Positions 27,317-36,484 of a DNA stretch of 44,552 nucleotides are shown here, piece by piece (within the stretch, counting starts at the first letter, position 1; each line of letters begins with the position of its first letter). The position numbers and the translations under genes are program-made. The notes under the pieces are model-generated. The model was given only the letters and a program-made list of their open reading frames with translations, searched no databases and was not told where the DNA came from. The DNA lies in assembly GCA_023251155.1 (NCBI GenBank), contig JAHEZH010000035.1:1-44552 (forward strand), given 5' to 3'. This stretch comes from Flammeovirgaceae bacterium. Lineage in GTDB: Bacteria > Bacteroidota > Bacteroidia > Cytophagales > Cyclobacteriaceae.

Positions 27317-30300
27317 ATGAAGTGTTATTACACCCGTTTTTATTTATTAATTCTTTTTTTTGCTGTACTGAATAGCTTGCCTATCGAGGTATGGAGCCAG
27401 TGCAATGCCCTTCGCCCACAAGTTACCATTGATTTTAATACCGATCAGGACTGTGCACCTGTAACGGTTACTAAGTACGAGATCACGTATTATTTTAATA
27501 CAGCGCAAAACCCTTCTTCCATCAGTATCCGTTATGAGTGGAATGATCCTGCCAATTCCGTAACCGTAATTAATCAGGGAAGTGGTCTTGTTGCTTCAGC
27601 AGGTAATACCGCATTTACGGCCAATTCTACTTTTACCTACAACAATAACAGTAGTTGTACAATCACTCCAACCACTACGATTTACATTAATGGAGTGGCA
27701 TGCCCTACATCGCGCCAGGTACAGACCGCCTTTTTCTGGGGTAGAGAAGATCAAGGAAATGGCATCATGTCGATCAATCCACAGAACTATGACGTGTGTT
27801 TTAATAATCCTGTAACCAATGCCGTATTCAGAGATAACTCCACCTTCAATTGTAATATAGCAAGTGAGCCTGATAACCCCAACCGGTTGGCTCGCCATGT
27901 TCAGTTTGTTTACGGCACGAATCACAATGCCGCTGCAACCATCCGTGATTTGTCATTAATTGATGGCGGACCACAGCCGTTAACCAATGGAAGCGGAGCA
28001 CTGGTATCTTCGTCCACCAGAGGCACAGGCACAACGGTGACTGCTGCTTATTTCGGCCCGGTACAAACAGTTCCTTTTCCTGCCGATGGGCCAAGTGCAG
28101 GCAGTTTTCCAATGAATGCACCTGCCAATGTACTCAATCTTGTTGGCAATCGTTTTGAAGTAACCCTGTATAACTGGAATGTTTGTAATCCATGGAATGG
28201 TGATGCACTCAATCCTAATTATGGTGATGCTGTTCTTACACGAGCTTATATCCGAATTGTAGATGCACCAACACCCGCTTTCGAAACACGCGATGGAGCG
28301 GGAGTTCCTACTACCGATTTTTGTATCAACGAAACCATTCATTTTGCTAATCAAACGGCTAACGTAGCCAATTATACTTATTCGTGGACCTTCTTCGATG
28401 ATGCTGCCGGAACAGTAACGATGGGGACAAGTACTTCACGCAATCCTACATTCTCTTACACTACCGGAGGACAAAAATTAATCCGACTCAGAGCATCCAA
28501 TGCTTCGGCACAGGGTTCGTGTGTTGAAGAGATTACTCATCTGGTTAACATCACTCCATCGGTGATTGCAAAAATTCAAATAACGGATTTGAGTAATGTG
28601 GTAATTACTCCTGACTTCTGTCAGAAATCAGCAGCTCCACTCACGACATTCAATGTACGGTTCAGAGATGCATCTACCGGTACCACTACCGCACAAACGC
28701 GATGGCGATGGGAGTTTTATAACGAAGCAAATGTGCTGGTAAGGCAGGAACCCACGGGTGGAGGATACGCAACGTCATCCATTGGCCCATTCGATCTTGC
28801 TTATATGAACCGGGGGATCTATCGCATCAAACTGATCATTATCGATAATGTAACGTTGTGCGAAACTTCGGATGAAGTGCGCGTACGTGTATTCGAAAAT
28901 CCCCGACCTGTTTTTACAGCTCCACGCGTATGTGAAGGTTCCGTTACTTCTTTTAATGAAGCTTCAACACTGAATCCGATCAATGGTGAAAGTATTGTAT
29001 TACGTGAGTGGGACTTTAACTATAATGGAACGGTCTTCAATAAAGACGCAGCCTTTGATAACAAAATAACTTTTACCCGATCATTAGGTGCTGCCGGTAC
29101 TTACCTGGTGGCGCTTCGTGTTACGACCAATCAGACAGGCTGTTCTGAAATAGTGGTTTTGCCTGTTCAGGTTGATCCGCTTCCTTTAGCCACATTCAGT
29201 CAGGATGTTACTTCAGGCTGTAGTGCTCTCACGGTTACATTCACAAATAATTCAGTGAGCCCTCAGCCGGATGTGATTGACCGGTTTGTGTGGGAAGTAA
29301 ATGAAGGCAGTGGTTTTAATGTACTGGCGACACAGCGGCCAACGGACCCTGGATTCACCAATCAGTTTGTTCATGATTTTGTGAACCCCAACGCCGTGAA
29401 CAAGGTATTCAATGTTCGTCTGCGGGTAGTTACGGTTAATAACTGCGAACGATTATCCGCACCTGTGGCTATTACAGTTACACCTAAAGCAATGGCCGGT
29501 TTTGTATCGGCGAATTATTCTCCGTTCAATGACAACTGTTCTCCTGTATTCGTGAAGTTTGATGTGGATGCAGCAACCCAAGCACTCAGCCCTACTGACT
29601 ATACCTGGCGGATCAGCGATCTCTCTGGTGTACTCAGCCAGGAGAGCACGGGCACAACACCTTCGTATACAAAGCAATTCATCAACAACTCTTCGTTGAT
29701 TAAAGATTTTAAAATTACATTGATTGCCTCTTTAGCTTCAGGATGTTCAGGTGACTCTACGCGCACCATCCGCGTAAGCCCAATACCCGTATCCTCCTTT
29801 ACTATTGATACGCTTCTCTATAATTGTGAGCGGATGCGATTACGATTTGCGGCTACGCAGAAAGGACTTCAGTACCATTGGGTCATTTCACAGAATACGG
29901 TAATCATGTCAAACACGACAACCAATGATGATGCTATTGACTATGAAGTGGTGCGAACAGGGGGAGATATTAATTTAGGCGTAAGTCTGGATACACGTAA
30001 CTTGGCAAACTGTCTCAGCGCGATAACAACCAAAAGTGTCATTGTTCCTCATAAAGAGGTGATCAATGCTTCGTTCACGGCTTCACCCATTACACAGGCA
30101 TTTCCGAATACAACCGTAATGATAACCAATACCACCAACGCAGGTGCGTGGGCTTACCTGTGGGATTTTGGTGATGGTATTACATCCACAGAATCAGGAA
30201 CAACGCTTCAGCACAGTTATACCACGTATGGTAATTACATCATTACACTGAAGGTAAGCGCAGGAGCTTCATGTACCGAAACAGCTACCCAATCGGTAAT

Positions 30301-31120
30301 TATTCTGGCTACCCCTCCGGTAGTTGATTTTGATTATGCTCCACGCTCGGGCTGTGCTCCACTTACGGTTAAGTTTACCAATCTTTCAGTAGGTGCTGAT
30401 CCGGATAAGTATGTGTGGGAGTTTGGTGATGGCCAGGCAACGTCTAAAGCGGTCAATCCTTCATACACCTATTATGAACCTGGTTTATATACCGTAAGCC
30501 TTACGGCGGGTAATGCAACCGGGCAAAATGTACGAGTCACCAAGCAACAAATCATCGAAGTATATCCGCGACCCGATGCCCAATTTGATGTGAAACCCAA
30601 AGAAGTGGTTGTGCCGGATGGAATGATGTTCACCAGTAACCGAAGTTTTCAGGCTACCAGTTATCTGTGGGATTTTGGTGATGGAACTACTTCTGCCGAA
30701 GTACAACCCCAGCATAGTTACGCAGAAGTAGGAGACTACACCATTACGTTAATTGCTTTCAATGATCGGGGATGCTCCGATACAACGAAGATGGATGGCG
30801 CAGTACGTGCTATAAAAGGTGGAAGGGTATTGATACCGAATGCCTTTTCACCTAACATTTCCGGGAGCGGAGGTACTACGCCCGGCTCAGGAAAGAATGA
30901 TGTGTTCATGCCACTGATGAGAGGCGTAACTGAATTCGAGATGCTGGTATTCAATCGCTGGGGCGTTTTGCTTTTTGAAACGCGCGATCAGAACCGCGGA
31001 TGGGACGGCTACTATAATGGAAAGCTCTGTGCCCAGGATGTGTATGTCTATAAGTTAACGGCATCTTTTAGTGACGGGCAGAAAGTGACCCGAACCGGAG
31101 ATATAAACCTGATTCGATGA
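27317..31120 (+). CDS. Second SprB-like adhesin with PKD domains and gliding-type C-terminal domain
   Basis: About 1267 residues from ATG 27317; a TTG eight codons upstream is possible but would put charged residues before the signal peptide (YYTRFYLLILFFAVLNSL, cleavage near VWS-Q). Residues about 25-320 are related to the N-terminal module of the giant adhesin: compare VCFNNP...FRDNSTFNC...RLARHVQFVYG...YNWNVCNPW here with VCRGTN...FSDNTLLNC...RARAIRFTYG...YWDVCNPY there. A series of PKD-like modules follows, with three classical PKD motifs near residues 947 (YLWDFGDGITSTE), 1032 (YVWEFGDGQATS) and 1116 (YLWDFGDGTTSAE). Residues about 1172-1267 (IPNAFSPN ... EFEMLVFNRWGVLLFE ... GWDGYYNGK ... 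VYVYKLTASFSDGQ ... GDINLIR) are a type B T9SS sorting domain. It overlaps the next gene by ATGA, so adhesin and SprF-like protein are translationally coupled. Confidence 0.9.
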   Translation: MKCYYTRFYLLILFFAVLNSLPIEVWSQCNALRPQVTIDFNTDQDCAPVTVTKYEITYYFNTAQNPSSISIRYEWNDPANSVTVINQGSGLVASAGNTAFTANSTFTYNNNSSCTITPTTTIYINGVACPTSRQVQTAFFWGREDQGNGIMSINPQNYDVCFNNPVTNAVFRDNSTFNCNIASEPDNPNRLARHVQFVYGTNHNAAATIRDLSLIDGGPQPLTNGSGALVSSSTRGTGTTVTAAYFGPVQTVPFPADGPSAGSFPMNAPANVLNLVGNRFEVTLYNWNVCNPWNGDALNPNYGDAVLTRAYIRIVDAPTPAFETRDGAGVPTTDFCINETIHFANQTANVANYTYSWTFFDDAAGTVTMGTSTSRNPTFSYTTGGQKLIRLRASNASAQGSCVEEITHLVNITPSVIAKIQITDLSNVVITPDFCQKSAAPLTTFNVRFRDASTGTTTAQTRWRWEFYNEANVLVRQEPTGGGYATSSIGPFDLAYMNRGIYRIKLIIIDNVTLCETSDEVRVRVFENPRPVFTAPRVCEGSVTSFNEASTLNPINGESIVLREWDFNYNGTVFNKDAAFDNKITFTRSLGAAGTYLVALRVTTNQTGCSEIVVLPVQVDPLPLATFSQDVTSGCSALTVTFTNNSVSPQPDVIDRFVWEVNEGSGFNVLATQRPTDPGFTNQFVHDFVNPNAVNKVFNVRLRVVTVNNCERLSAPVAITVTPKAMAGFVSANYSPFNDNCSPVFVKFDVDAATQALSPTDYTWRISDLSGVLSQESTGTTPSYTKQFINNSSLIKDFKITLIASLASGCSGDSTRTIRVSPIPVSSFTIDTLLYNCERMRLRFAATQKGLQYHWVISQNTVIMSNTTTNDDAIDYEVVRTGGDINLGVSLDTRNLANCLSAITTKSVIVPHKEVINASFTASPITQAFPNTTVMITNTTNAGAWAYLWDFGDGITSTESGTTLQHSYTTYGNYIITLKVSAGASCTETATQSVIILATPPVVDFDYAPRSGCAPLTVKFTNLSVGADPDKYVWEFGDGQATSKAVNPSYTYYEPGLYTVSLTAGNATGQNVRVTKQQIIEVYPRPDAQFDVKPKEVVVPDGMMFTSNRSFQATSYLWDFGDGTTSAEVQPQHSYAEVGDYTITLIAFNDRGCSDTTKMDGAVRAIKGGRVLIPNAFSPNISGSGGTTPGSGKNDVFMPLMRGVTEFEMLVFNRWGVLLFETRDQNRGWDGYYNGKLCAQDVYVYKLTASFSDGQKVTRTGDINLIR

Positions 31121-32139
31121 AGCGAATTTTACAAAGTGTATGGATGGTCATCAGTTTATCGGCCTGGGCTCAGGATCCGGAATTCTCTCAATATTATTCA
31201 GCTCCGCTATATCTTAATCCAGCCTTTGCCGGAACAACCAATGATCACCGCTTCATTGCCAACTATCGCAATCAATGGCCGAATGTGACGAAAGGGTATG
31301 AAACGTATGCGATGTCGTATGATTATAATCTGAATCGGTTCAATAGCGGAGTAGGGTTTTTAGTAACAGCTGACAAAGCAGGCACAGCAGGTATGCGCTC
31401 CACACAGTTTAACTTTATTTATTCGTATAAGTTTAATATTTCTAATAAATGGGTGATTGCTTCGGGGCTTAATTTCGGATATGCATTTCGCTCCATTGAT
31501 TTTAACCGGTTACTGTTTGGTGATCAATTGCAATTTGATGCAAATGGTAATGCACCGAGTGATGATCCGGCAGCCTATAACCTGAATACGGCTCACTACT
31601 TTGATTTCAAGGCAGGTATGCTGGCCTATAATAAAACATTTTGGTTGGGTTTTGCGGCAAGCCATTTGAATACCCCCAATCGCTCCCTGATGAATGAAGA
31701 AGCGGTGCTCCCCATCAAAGCCACTATTCATGGAGGGGTGCGCATACCGTTATACTGGGGGCCCTTTAAAAAGGATCGTATTTCTGTTTTGTCGCCTTCT
31801 TTTGTCTACAAAAAGCAAGGTGAATTTTCTCAATTGGATGTGGGCGCCTATTTCTTATACGATCCCATTATGATCGGGCTCTGGTATCGCGGCATACCGA
31901 TCGAGCAGAATGTAAAGGATAATATCAGTCAGGATGCAGTGGTGGTCATTCTTGGCTTTAACTTAGAGCGGATAGAACTGGCCTATAGCTACGACTTCAC
32001 CGTATCCGAACTGGGACCGGCATCCGGTGGAACCCACGAGATTGCGCTTAAATATAAAGTGGCCATTGTCCATAATCCCCGTCATAAAAAGAAGGAAAAA
32101 TTCATTCCCTGCCCCACATTTACTCGCAGCAAAGGATAA
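31117..32139 (+). CDS. PorP/SprF-family outer-membrane protein, partner of the second adhesin
   Basis: 340 residues. Short signal peptide (KRILQSVWMVISLSAWAQ), then QDPEFSQYYSAPLYLNPAFAGT, the family signature, and barrel-like strands (SGVGFLVTADKAGTAGM, IASGLNFGYAFRSI, LGFAASHLNTPN, RISVLSPSFVYKKQGEFSQLD, LAYSYDFTVSELGPASGGTHEI). It is clearly a paralogue of the protein at 26153 over its whole length, including the basic tail that ends FIPCPTFTRSKG. The ATG overlaps the stop of the adhesin gene (ATGA at 31117-31120), the tightest link between an adhesin and its SprF-like protein in the window. Probable role: outer-membrane step or anchoring of the second adhesin through the type IX system. 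The core T9SS genes (porV, sov/sprA, gldKLMN) are not in this window. Confidence 0.93.
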   Translation: MKRILQSVWMVISLSAWAQDPEFSQYYSAPLYLNPAFAGTTNDHRFIANYRNQWPNVTKGYETYAMSYDYNLNRFNSGVGFLVTADKAGTAGMRSTQFNFIYSYKFNISNKWVIASGLNFGYAFRSIDFNRLLFGDQLQFDANGNAPSDDPAAYNLNTAHYFDFKAGMLAYNKTFWLGFAASHLNTPNRSLMNEEAVLPIKATIHGGVRIPLYWGPFKKDRISVLSPSFVYKKQGEFSQLDVGAYFLYDPIMIGLWYRGIPIEQNVKDNISQDAVVVILGFNLERIELAYSYDFTVSELGPASGGTHEIALKYKVAIVHNPRHKKKEKFIPCPTFTRSKG

Positions 32140-32223
32140 TGTGGGATGGCCTACTGGCTTGAATTGGTGCTCAATCTAATAAATTCAACATCCGAAATCG
32201 ACCGGCACTTTGCTGCATTTTCC

Positions 32224-32231
32224 TACCTTTG
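32224..32231 (+). promoter_or_regulatory. -7 promoter element ahead of the CCA enzyme gene
   Basis: TACCTTTG matches TAnnTTTG exactly and lies 33 bp before the ATG at 32264. No TTG is found at the expected -33 distance, so support rests on the -7 element and position alone. Nothing else is recognised in the 124-bp gap after the second SprF-like gene. Confidence 0.45.
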
Positions 32232-32263
32232 AAGTTGGAATTCCCTTCATTTAGGGGCTAGTG

Positions 32264-33688
32264 ATGAATTTTGCTGAAGATTTAGATAAGAACGATGTGT
32301 TTCGCAAGGTTTCTGCGGCAGCGCAGCATCTGGGGGCTGAAACGTACGCAGTAGGTGGTTTTGTACGTGACCTTATCCTGAAACGGCCTTGCAAAGACCT
32401 TGACTTTGTGTGTGTAGGAAGTGGCATTGAGCTGGCCGAAGAAGTGGCTAAACAACTGGGAGGATTGCAGGTCACCGTGTTCCGGAATTTCGGAACGGCC
32501 ATGATCAAAACAGAGGAGTATGAACTGGAGTTTGTCGGAGCGCGCAAGGAGTCGTACCGCACGGAATCACGCAAGCCGATTGTAGAAGATGGTACACTGG
32601 AAGACGATCAGCAACGCAGGGATTTTACCATCAATGCGATGGCGATCAGTCTGAATGGAAAATCGTATGGTGACCTGGTCGATCCGTTCGATGGAGTGGG
32701 GCATCTCAAAAAGAAATTAATAAAAACACCGCTCGATCCTGCTATTACATTTTCGGATGATCCGTTGCGAATGATGCGCGCTGTACGTTTTGCATCGCAG
32801 CTTAATTTTGATATTGATGGCGATACATTTGAAGCCATCGGGAGAAATGCCGAGCGACTGAAGATCGTTTCCATGGAACGAGTGATCGATGAACTGAATA
32901 AGATTATACTTTCACCGGTTCCTTCGTATGGTTTTAAATTGTTGTTTCATAGCGGATTACTGAAACAATTCTTCCCGGAGATGATTGCCTTGCATGGTGT
33001 AGAGTATGTTGATAACCATGCGCATAAGGATAATTTCTTCCATACGTTACAAGTGCTGGATAATGTTTCGAAGATGTCGGATGATTTGTGGTTGCGATGG
33101 GCGGCCCTGCTTCATGACATAGCTAAACCAGCTACCAAACGCTTCGATAAAAATATCGGATGGACGTTTCACGGTCATGAAGATAAAGGAGCGCGTATGA
33201 CACCCGGCATTTTCAGAAGGTTGAAATTACCGATGAATGAAAAGATGGAGTTTGTGCAGAAACTGGTGCGGCTTCATCTGCGACCTATTGCATTAGTAAA
33301 AGAAGTAACGGACTCTGCCGTGCGCAGGCTGCTCTTTGAGGCAGGTGAAGACGCGGATGCACTGATGAAACTTTGTCGCGCAGATATTACATCGAAGAAC
33401 AATGAGAAAGTAACGAAGTTTCTCAGGAACTTTGAGAAAGTAGAGCAGAAGATGATTGAAGTGGAAGCGAAAGATCAGGTGCGTAATTTCCAGCCTCCGG
33501 TAACAGGAGATGAAATTATTAAAATGTTCAATTTACCTCCAAGTAAAATCATTGGCGATATCAAGGAAGAGATCAAAGAAGCGATTCTCGATGGAAAAAT
33601 TAAAAATGACCGTCAGGAAGCATTACAGCTACTGGATGCGATTGCGCGGGAGAAAGGGCTGATCAAACCGGAAGAAACGATAAAATAA
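32264..33688 (+). CDS. cca: CCA tRNA nucleotidyltransferase with HD domain
   Basis: Adds or repairs the 3' CCA end of tRNAs using CTP and ATP. 474 residues. Seen: the class II nucleotidyltransferase motif [19 protein letters not shown] near residues 29-48 with the D-x-D metal pair in DLDF; the [11 protein letters not shown] motif (near 118-128) that binds the incoming nucleotide; [15 protein letters not shown] and the RM/ERV region of the neck domain; and an HD-type region with [14 protein letters not shown] and [12 protein letters not shown], typical of the longer bacterial enzymes and often linked to phosphohydrolase activity. ATG 32264 is preferred to the GTG directly before it. It could instead be a poly(A) polymerase of the same superfamily, but the HD domain and length favour the CCA enzyme. 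Confidence 0.93.
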   Translation: MNFAEDLDKNDVFRKVSAAAQHLGAETYAVGGFVRDLILKRPCKDLDFVCVGSGIELAEEVAKQLGGLQVTVFRNFGTAMIKTEEYELEFVGARKESYRTESRKPIVEDGTLEDDQQRRDFTINAMAISLNGKSYGDLVDPFDGVGHLKKKLIKTPLDPAITFSDDPLRMMRAVRFASQLNFDIDGDTFEAIGRNAERLKIVSMERVIDELNKIILSPVPSYGFKLLFHSGLLKQFFPEMIALHGVEYVDNHAHKDNFFHTLQVLDNVSKMSDDLWLRWAALLHDIAKPATKRFDKNIGWTFHGHEDKGARMTPGIFRRLKLPMNEKMEFVQKLVRLHLRPIALVKEVTDSAVRRLLFEAGEDADALMKLCRADITSKNNEKVTKFLRNFEKVEQKMIEVEAKDQVRNFQPPVTGDEIIKMFNLPPSKIIGDIKEEIKEAILDGKIKNDRQEALQLLDAIAREKGLIKPEETIK

Positions 33689-33739
33689 AACCGACCAGTT
33701 AACATACGTATTGTTCAACGACTAACTATTACTAACTAA

Positions 33740-34486
33740 ATGAAATACATTCTCGCATTTTTGTTTTCGGCCAGCATGATCATGGGTTTTGCACAGGCAA
33801 AGAAGCAACCCGCTACAACAAAACCAGCAACTACGACACCGTCCAAGCCTGCTGCAGAAGCCACTCCCATTCAGAGAAGCCCGCTTACCGAGCACTTTTT
33901 ACGCAAGTATTCATTGGCTGCCCAATGGAATGATTTTGAAGTAGCCAAGAGCGCTTTGTATGATCTGATCATCGAGAATCCGGCGAACGATTCGTTACTC
34001 TTTACATTGGCCTACTATTATTACGAGAACAGACAGTATGCTCCCAATTTGCTAATCTCTCAGGAGCTATTGGCGCGTAGTCCTAAAAACCTGAACTACC
34101 TGGAGATGGCGGCCGTGTCAAGTGAAGCACTGGGAGTGAGGGACAAGGCCTTGCAAAACTATGAAACTCTTTATCTGCTTACTAACACGGTAGGTACGTT
34201 GTATAAGATCGCATTCCTGCAATATGACCTGAAACGGTATAACGAAAGCCTGACCAATGTTACCATCTTATTGGAGAAGCCAGAGATCAATACTGAAAAA
34301 GTATACTTCAACGACCCGCAGAATAAATCGAAAGAATACGTCATGAAAGTAGCTGTACTGAATCTGAAGGGGTTGATCCTTCAGGATCAGGGGGATAAGG
34401 CCGGGGCGAAAAAAGCGTTTGAGGACGCACTGGTTTTGGCTCCGGATTTTGTGATGGCTAAGGAAAGTCTGGCTAAACTGAAATGA
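33740..34486 (+). CDS. Exported TPR-repeat protein
   Basis: 248 residues. Signal peptide KYILAFLFSASMIMGFAQA with probable cleavage after AQA and no lipobox cysteine, so soluble periplasmic rather than a lipoprotein. A low-complexity linker rich in Thr, Pro, Lys and Ala follows (21-45), then helical repeats from about 50 to 248. Clear tetratricopeptide-type helices are LFTLAYYYYENRQYAPNLLI, LEMAAVSSEALGVRDKALQNYETL, and at the end LNLKGLILQDQGDKAGAKKAFEDAL followed by ALAPDF-like VLAPDFVMAKESLAKL. Such proteins usually act as protein-protein scaffolds; the partner cannot be told. The gene lies 51 bp after cca and 47 bp before the sigma factor gene, on the same strand. Confidence 0.8.
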   Translation: MKYILAFLFSASMIMGFAQAKKQPATTKPATTTPSKPAAEATPIQRSPLTEHFLRKYSLAAQWNDFEVAKSALYDLIIENPANDSLLFTLAYYYYENRQYAPNLLISQELLARSPKNLNYLEMAAVSSEALGVRDKALQNYETLYLLTNTVGTLYKIAFLQYDLKRYNESLTNVTILLEKPEINTEKVYFNDPQNKSKEYVMKVAVLNLKGLILQDQGDKAGAKKAFEDALVLAPDFVMAKESLAKLK

Positions 34487-34521
34487 TGCAACCTTCCGGA
34501 TCGGGTAGTGTCTTTTGAAAG

Positions 34522-34529
34522 TAAATTTG
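34522..34529 (+). promoter_or_regulatory. -7 promoter element directly before the ECF sigma gene
   Basis: TAAATTTG is an exact TAnnTTTG match, only five bases before the TTG taken as start of the sigma factor. With the usual spacing transcription would begin at or next to that TTG, giving a leaderless or nearly leaderless message, or else the element is not used. No -33 TTG at the right distance. Confidence 0.4.
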
Positions 34530-34533
34530 CCTT

Positions 34534-35082
34534 TTGGAGGGACAGACCCTACATATTCATGGAGAACTGATTGATCGCTGCCGGGAGGGCGATAGGGAAG
34601 CGCATTATAAAATTTATAAGCTGTACAGCCGCAGTATGTATAATGTGGGATACCGCATTGTGAACAATACGGAAGAGGCCGAAGACGTTTTGCAGGAAGC
34701 CTTTGTCAGTGCATTTAAAAACCTGCATCACTATCGCGGTGATTCTACTTTTGGTGCCTGGCTGAAGCGTATCGTGGTGAACCGGGCCATCAACTACCTC
34801 AAGAAGAAACGCCTGGAACGCCTGCCGGAAGATGAACATTGGGATGTGAAGGAAGAGGAAGAGAACAATGATTTTGAGAGTTTTCCGTTTACGGTAGATC
34901 AGGTGAGGAGCGCGATCGAGAATTTGCCGGATGGCTATCGTACAGTACTTTCACTGTATTTGCTGGAAGGCTATGATCACGGAGAGATAGCAGAGATTAT
35001 GGGGATAACGGAATCAACATCGAAATCCCAGTTTAACAGGTCGAAGAAAAAACTGAAAGAACTATTAACAGGAGGTGAGTGA
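34534..35082 (+). CDS. ECF-type RNA polymerase sigma factor
   Basis: 182 residues. Region 2 runs from about 14 to 80 (GDREAHYKIYKLYSRSMYNVGYRI, NNTEEAEDVLQEAFVSAFKNL, then the DNA-melting part GDSTFGAWLKRIVVNRAINYLKK); an acidic linker (about 96-115, EEEENNDFE) precedes region 4 (RSAIENLPDGYRTVLSLYLLEGYDHGEIAEIMG and ITESTSKSQFNRSKKKLKELL), the helix-turn-helix that reads the -35 element. No other start fits the N-terminus: TTG 34534 gives MEGQTLHIHGELIDRC, similar to Cytophagales relatives as I remember them, and the only nearby ATG (34559) is in another frame. The stop overlaps the next ATG as TGATG, so sigma and partner are coupled. The target genes are unknown. Confidence 0.92.
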   Translation: MEGQTLHIHGELIDRCREGDREAHYKIYKLYSRSMYNVGYRIVNNTEEAEDVLQEAFVSAFKNLHHYRGDSTFGAWLKRIVVNRAINYLKKKRLERLPEDEHWDVKEEEENNDFESFPFTVDQVRSAIENLPDGYRTVLSLYLLEGYDHGEIAEIMGITESTSKSQFNRSKKKLKELLTGGE

Positions 35083-35612
35083 TGAATGATCCGCTAAAAG
35101 AATACATCCGCCAGAACAGGTCAGCGTTTGACAACCGTCTTCCTTCAGATAACGTATGGAGCTCCATTGAATCATCGTTGCCGGAAACGAAGCCGTATTC
35201 TCTTTGGAATTCACTTCTTGTCTGGCGCGTAGCAGCTGTCGTGTTTCTCTCTGTTTCGATTTACCTGTTTAGCACACGATCATCGGTGCCTGCCGGGAAA
35301 AAATCGGAGGTGGCCAAAATGCAGAATGAATTCACTGATCAGGAATTATTCTATAACGACCAGATTGCTGAGAAAGTAGCCTTCATTGACGATTTTGCTA
35401 ATGCTGATGAACAAGATCAGTTCACACAGGATTTTCAAAAGCTGGATGCCATGTATCAGGTATTGCGCGAAGAGATGAGAGCCAAGCCAAGCGAGAAAGT
35501 ACGTGATGCGCTTATTCTGAATATGCTGATTCGCATCGATTTATTAAATCAGCAGATCAAACGCCTGGAAGATTCGGGTAAAAAGGCAAAGCCCAAAGAA
35601 GCTACAATTTGA
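35082..35612 (+). CDS. Single-pass membrane protein, likely anti-sigma or sigma-linked regulator
   Basis: 176 residues, one transmembrane segment (VWRVAAVVFLSVSIYLF, about 48-64). The N-terminal cytoplasmic part carries DPLKEYIRQNRSAFDNRLPSDNVWSSIESSL, a motif common at the N-terminus of membrane proteins coded next to Bacteroidota ECF sigma factors; the outer part is acidic and helical (EFTDQELFYNDQIAEKVAFIDDFA ... FQKLDAMYQVLREEM) and ends in a lysine-rich tail. It lacks the zinc-binding HxxxCxxC motif of classical anti-sigma proteins. Start ATG 35082 overlaps the sigma stop and follows AGGAGGTGAG, an unusually good Shine-Dalgarno sequence for this phylum. Anti-sigma function is inferred from position and topology only. 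Confidence 0.75.
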   Translation: MNDPLKEYIRQNRSAFDNRLPSDNVWSSIESSLPETKPYSLWNSLLVWRVAAVVFLSVSIYLFSTRSSVPAGKKSEVAKMQNEFTDQELFYNDQIAEKVAFIDDFANADEQDQFTQDFQKLDAMYQVLREEMRAKPSEKVRDALILNMLIRIDLLNQQIKRLEDSGKKAKPKEATI

Positions 35613-35695
35613 TTGGGAAGTAGAAGTGCAAATGGCGATTTGAAAATGGGGGATTGAGGCAGTAAAAATCTTACTTCTAAAATCGTACTCTTCAA

Positions 35696-36409
35696 TTACC
35701 AGTTGTCTTCCTTGTTGAGTTCGAATTTATCAATCTTTGAATCGAGGATTTTTCCTTCTTCACATTTGATGACGCGTGCCGGGAAACGTTTGATCAACCC
35801 ATAGCTGTGGGTGGCCATAAGTACAGCCGTTCCGCTTTTGTTGATTTGCTGAAACAACTTCATAATACCGGAAGCTACTTCCGGATCGAGATTACCTGTA
35901 GGTTCATCAGCAAAAAGAATGGCCGGCTCGTTGATTAGCGCTCGTGCAATCACCACGCGCTGCTGCTCACCACCCGATAGCTGGTGAGGCATTTTTTTCT
36001 CTACGGAACCCAGTCCTACCTGCATCAATACATCGGCAAGGCGGGCTTTGATTTTTGCATTGTCCTTCCAGTTGGTCGCCTTCATCACAAAGGTCAGGTT
36101 TTCACCCACCGTGCGATCCGGAAAAAGTTGAAAGTCCTGAAAGATGATGCCTACTTTTCTTCGCAACAGCGGAACTTCTTTGCTTTTGATTTCACGGATG
36201 TTATAACCGGCCACGTTGATATCACCCAATCGCAAGGGGAGATCGGCATACAGCGTTTTGAGTAACGATGATTTACCAGAACCCGTTCGGCCAACAAGAA
36301 ATACAAATTCACCTTTTTCAATTTCGAAACTGATATTTTCAAGCACACTGTTGTGATCCTGAAAAATGGTGGCTTCCTGTACGCGTACTACTGGATCGGT
36401 TGAAAACAT
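35696..36409 (-). CDS. ftsE: FtsE-type ABC transporter ATP-binding protein
   Basis: About 237 residues from ATG 36409 (an ATG nine codons upstream is possible). Walker [10 protein letters not shown] (40-48), Q-loop in [18 protein letters not shown] signature LSGGEQQR, Walker [14 protein letters not shown], switch histidine in ATHSYGL. The set [16 protein letters not shown] with [11 protein letters not shown] is typical of FtsE, the ATPase that with FtsX controls peptidoglycan hydrolases at the division site. FtsX is not adjacent, which is often so in Bacteroidota; a LolD/MacB-like ATPase of the same subfamily cannot be excluded. It is convergent with the sigma/anti-sigma pair; 83 bp between them contain only a weak inverted repeat (TAGAAGT/ACTTCTA). 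Confidence 0.85.
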   Translation of the reverse strand: MFSTDPVVRVQEATIFQDHNSVLENISFEIEKGEFVFLVGRTGSGKSSLLKTLYADLPLRLGDINVAGYNIREIKSKEVPLLRRKVGIIFQDFQLFPDRTVGENLTFVMKATNWKDNAKIKARLADVLMQVGLGSVEKKMPHQLSGGEQQRVVIARALINEPAILFADEPTGNLDPEVASGIMKLFQQINKSGTAVLMATHSYGLIKRFPARVIKCEEGKILDSKIDKFELNKEDNW

Positions 36410-36420
36410 AGAAGGGATAT

Positions 36421-36471
36421 AAAAAGAAAGATTCAATACTCAACACCGCTTCCGGCATTGAATATTGAATC
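36421..36471 (-). terminator. Terminator after the transaldolase gene
   Basis: GATTCAATA (36430-36438) and TATTGAATC (36463-36471) are perfect 9-bp complements; inside them CCG-CTTC-CGG forms a second short stem. On the minus strand the outer stem is followed by TTTCTTTTT (36429-36421). It lies 14 bp after the transaldolase stop and ends just before the ftsE start. Confidence 0.75.
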
Positions 36472-36484
36472 CTGAATTGACGGA

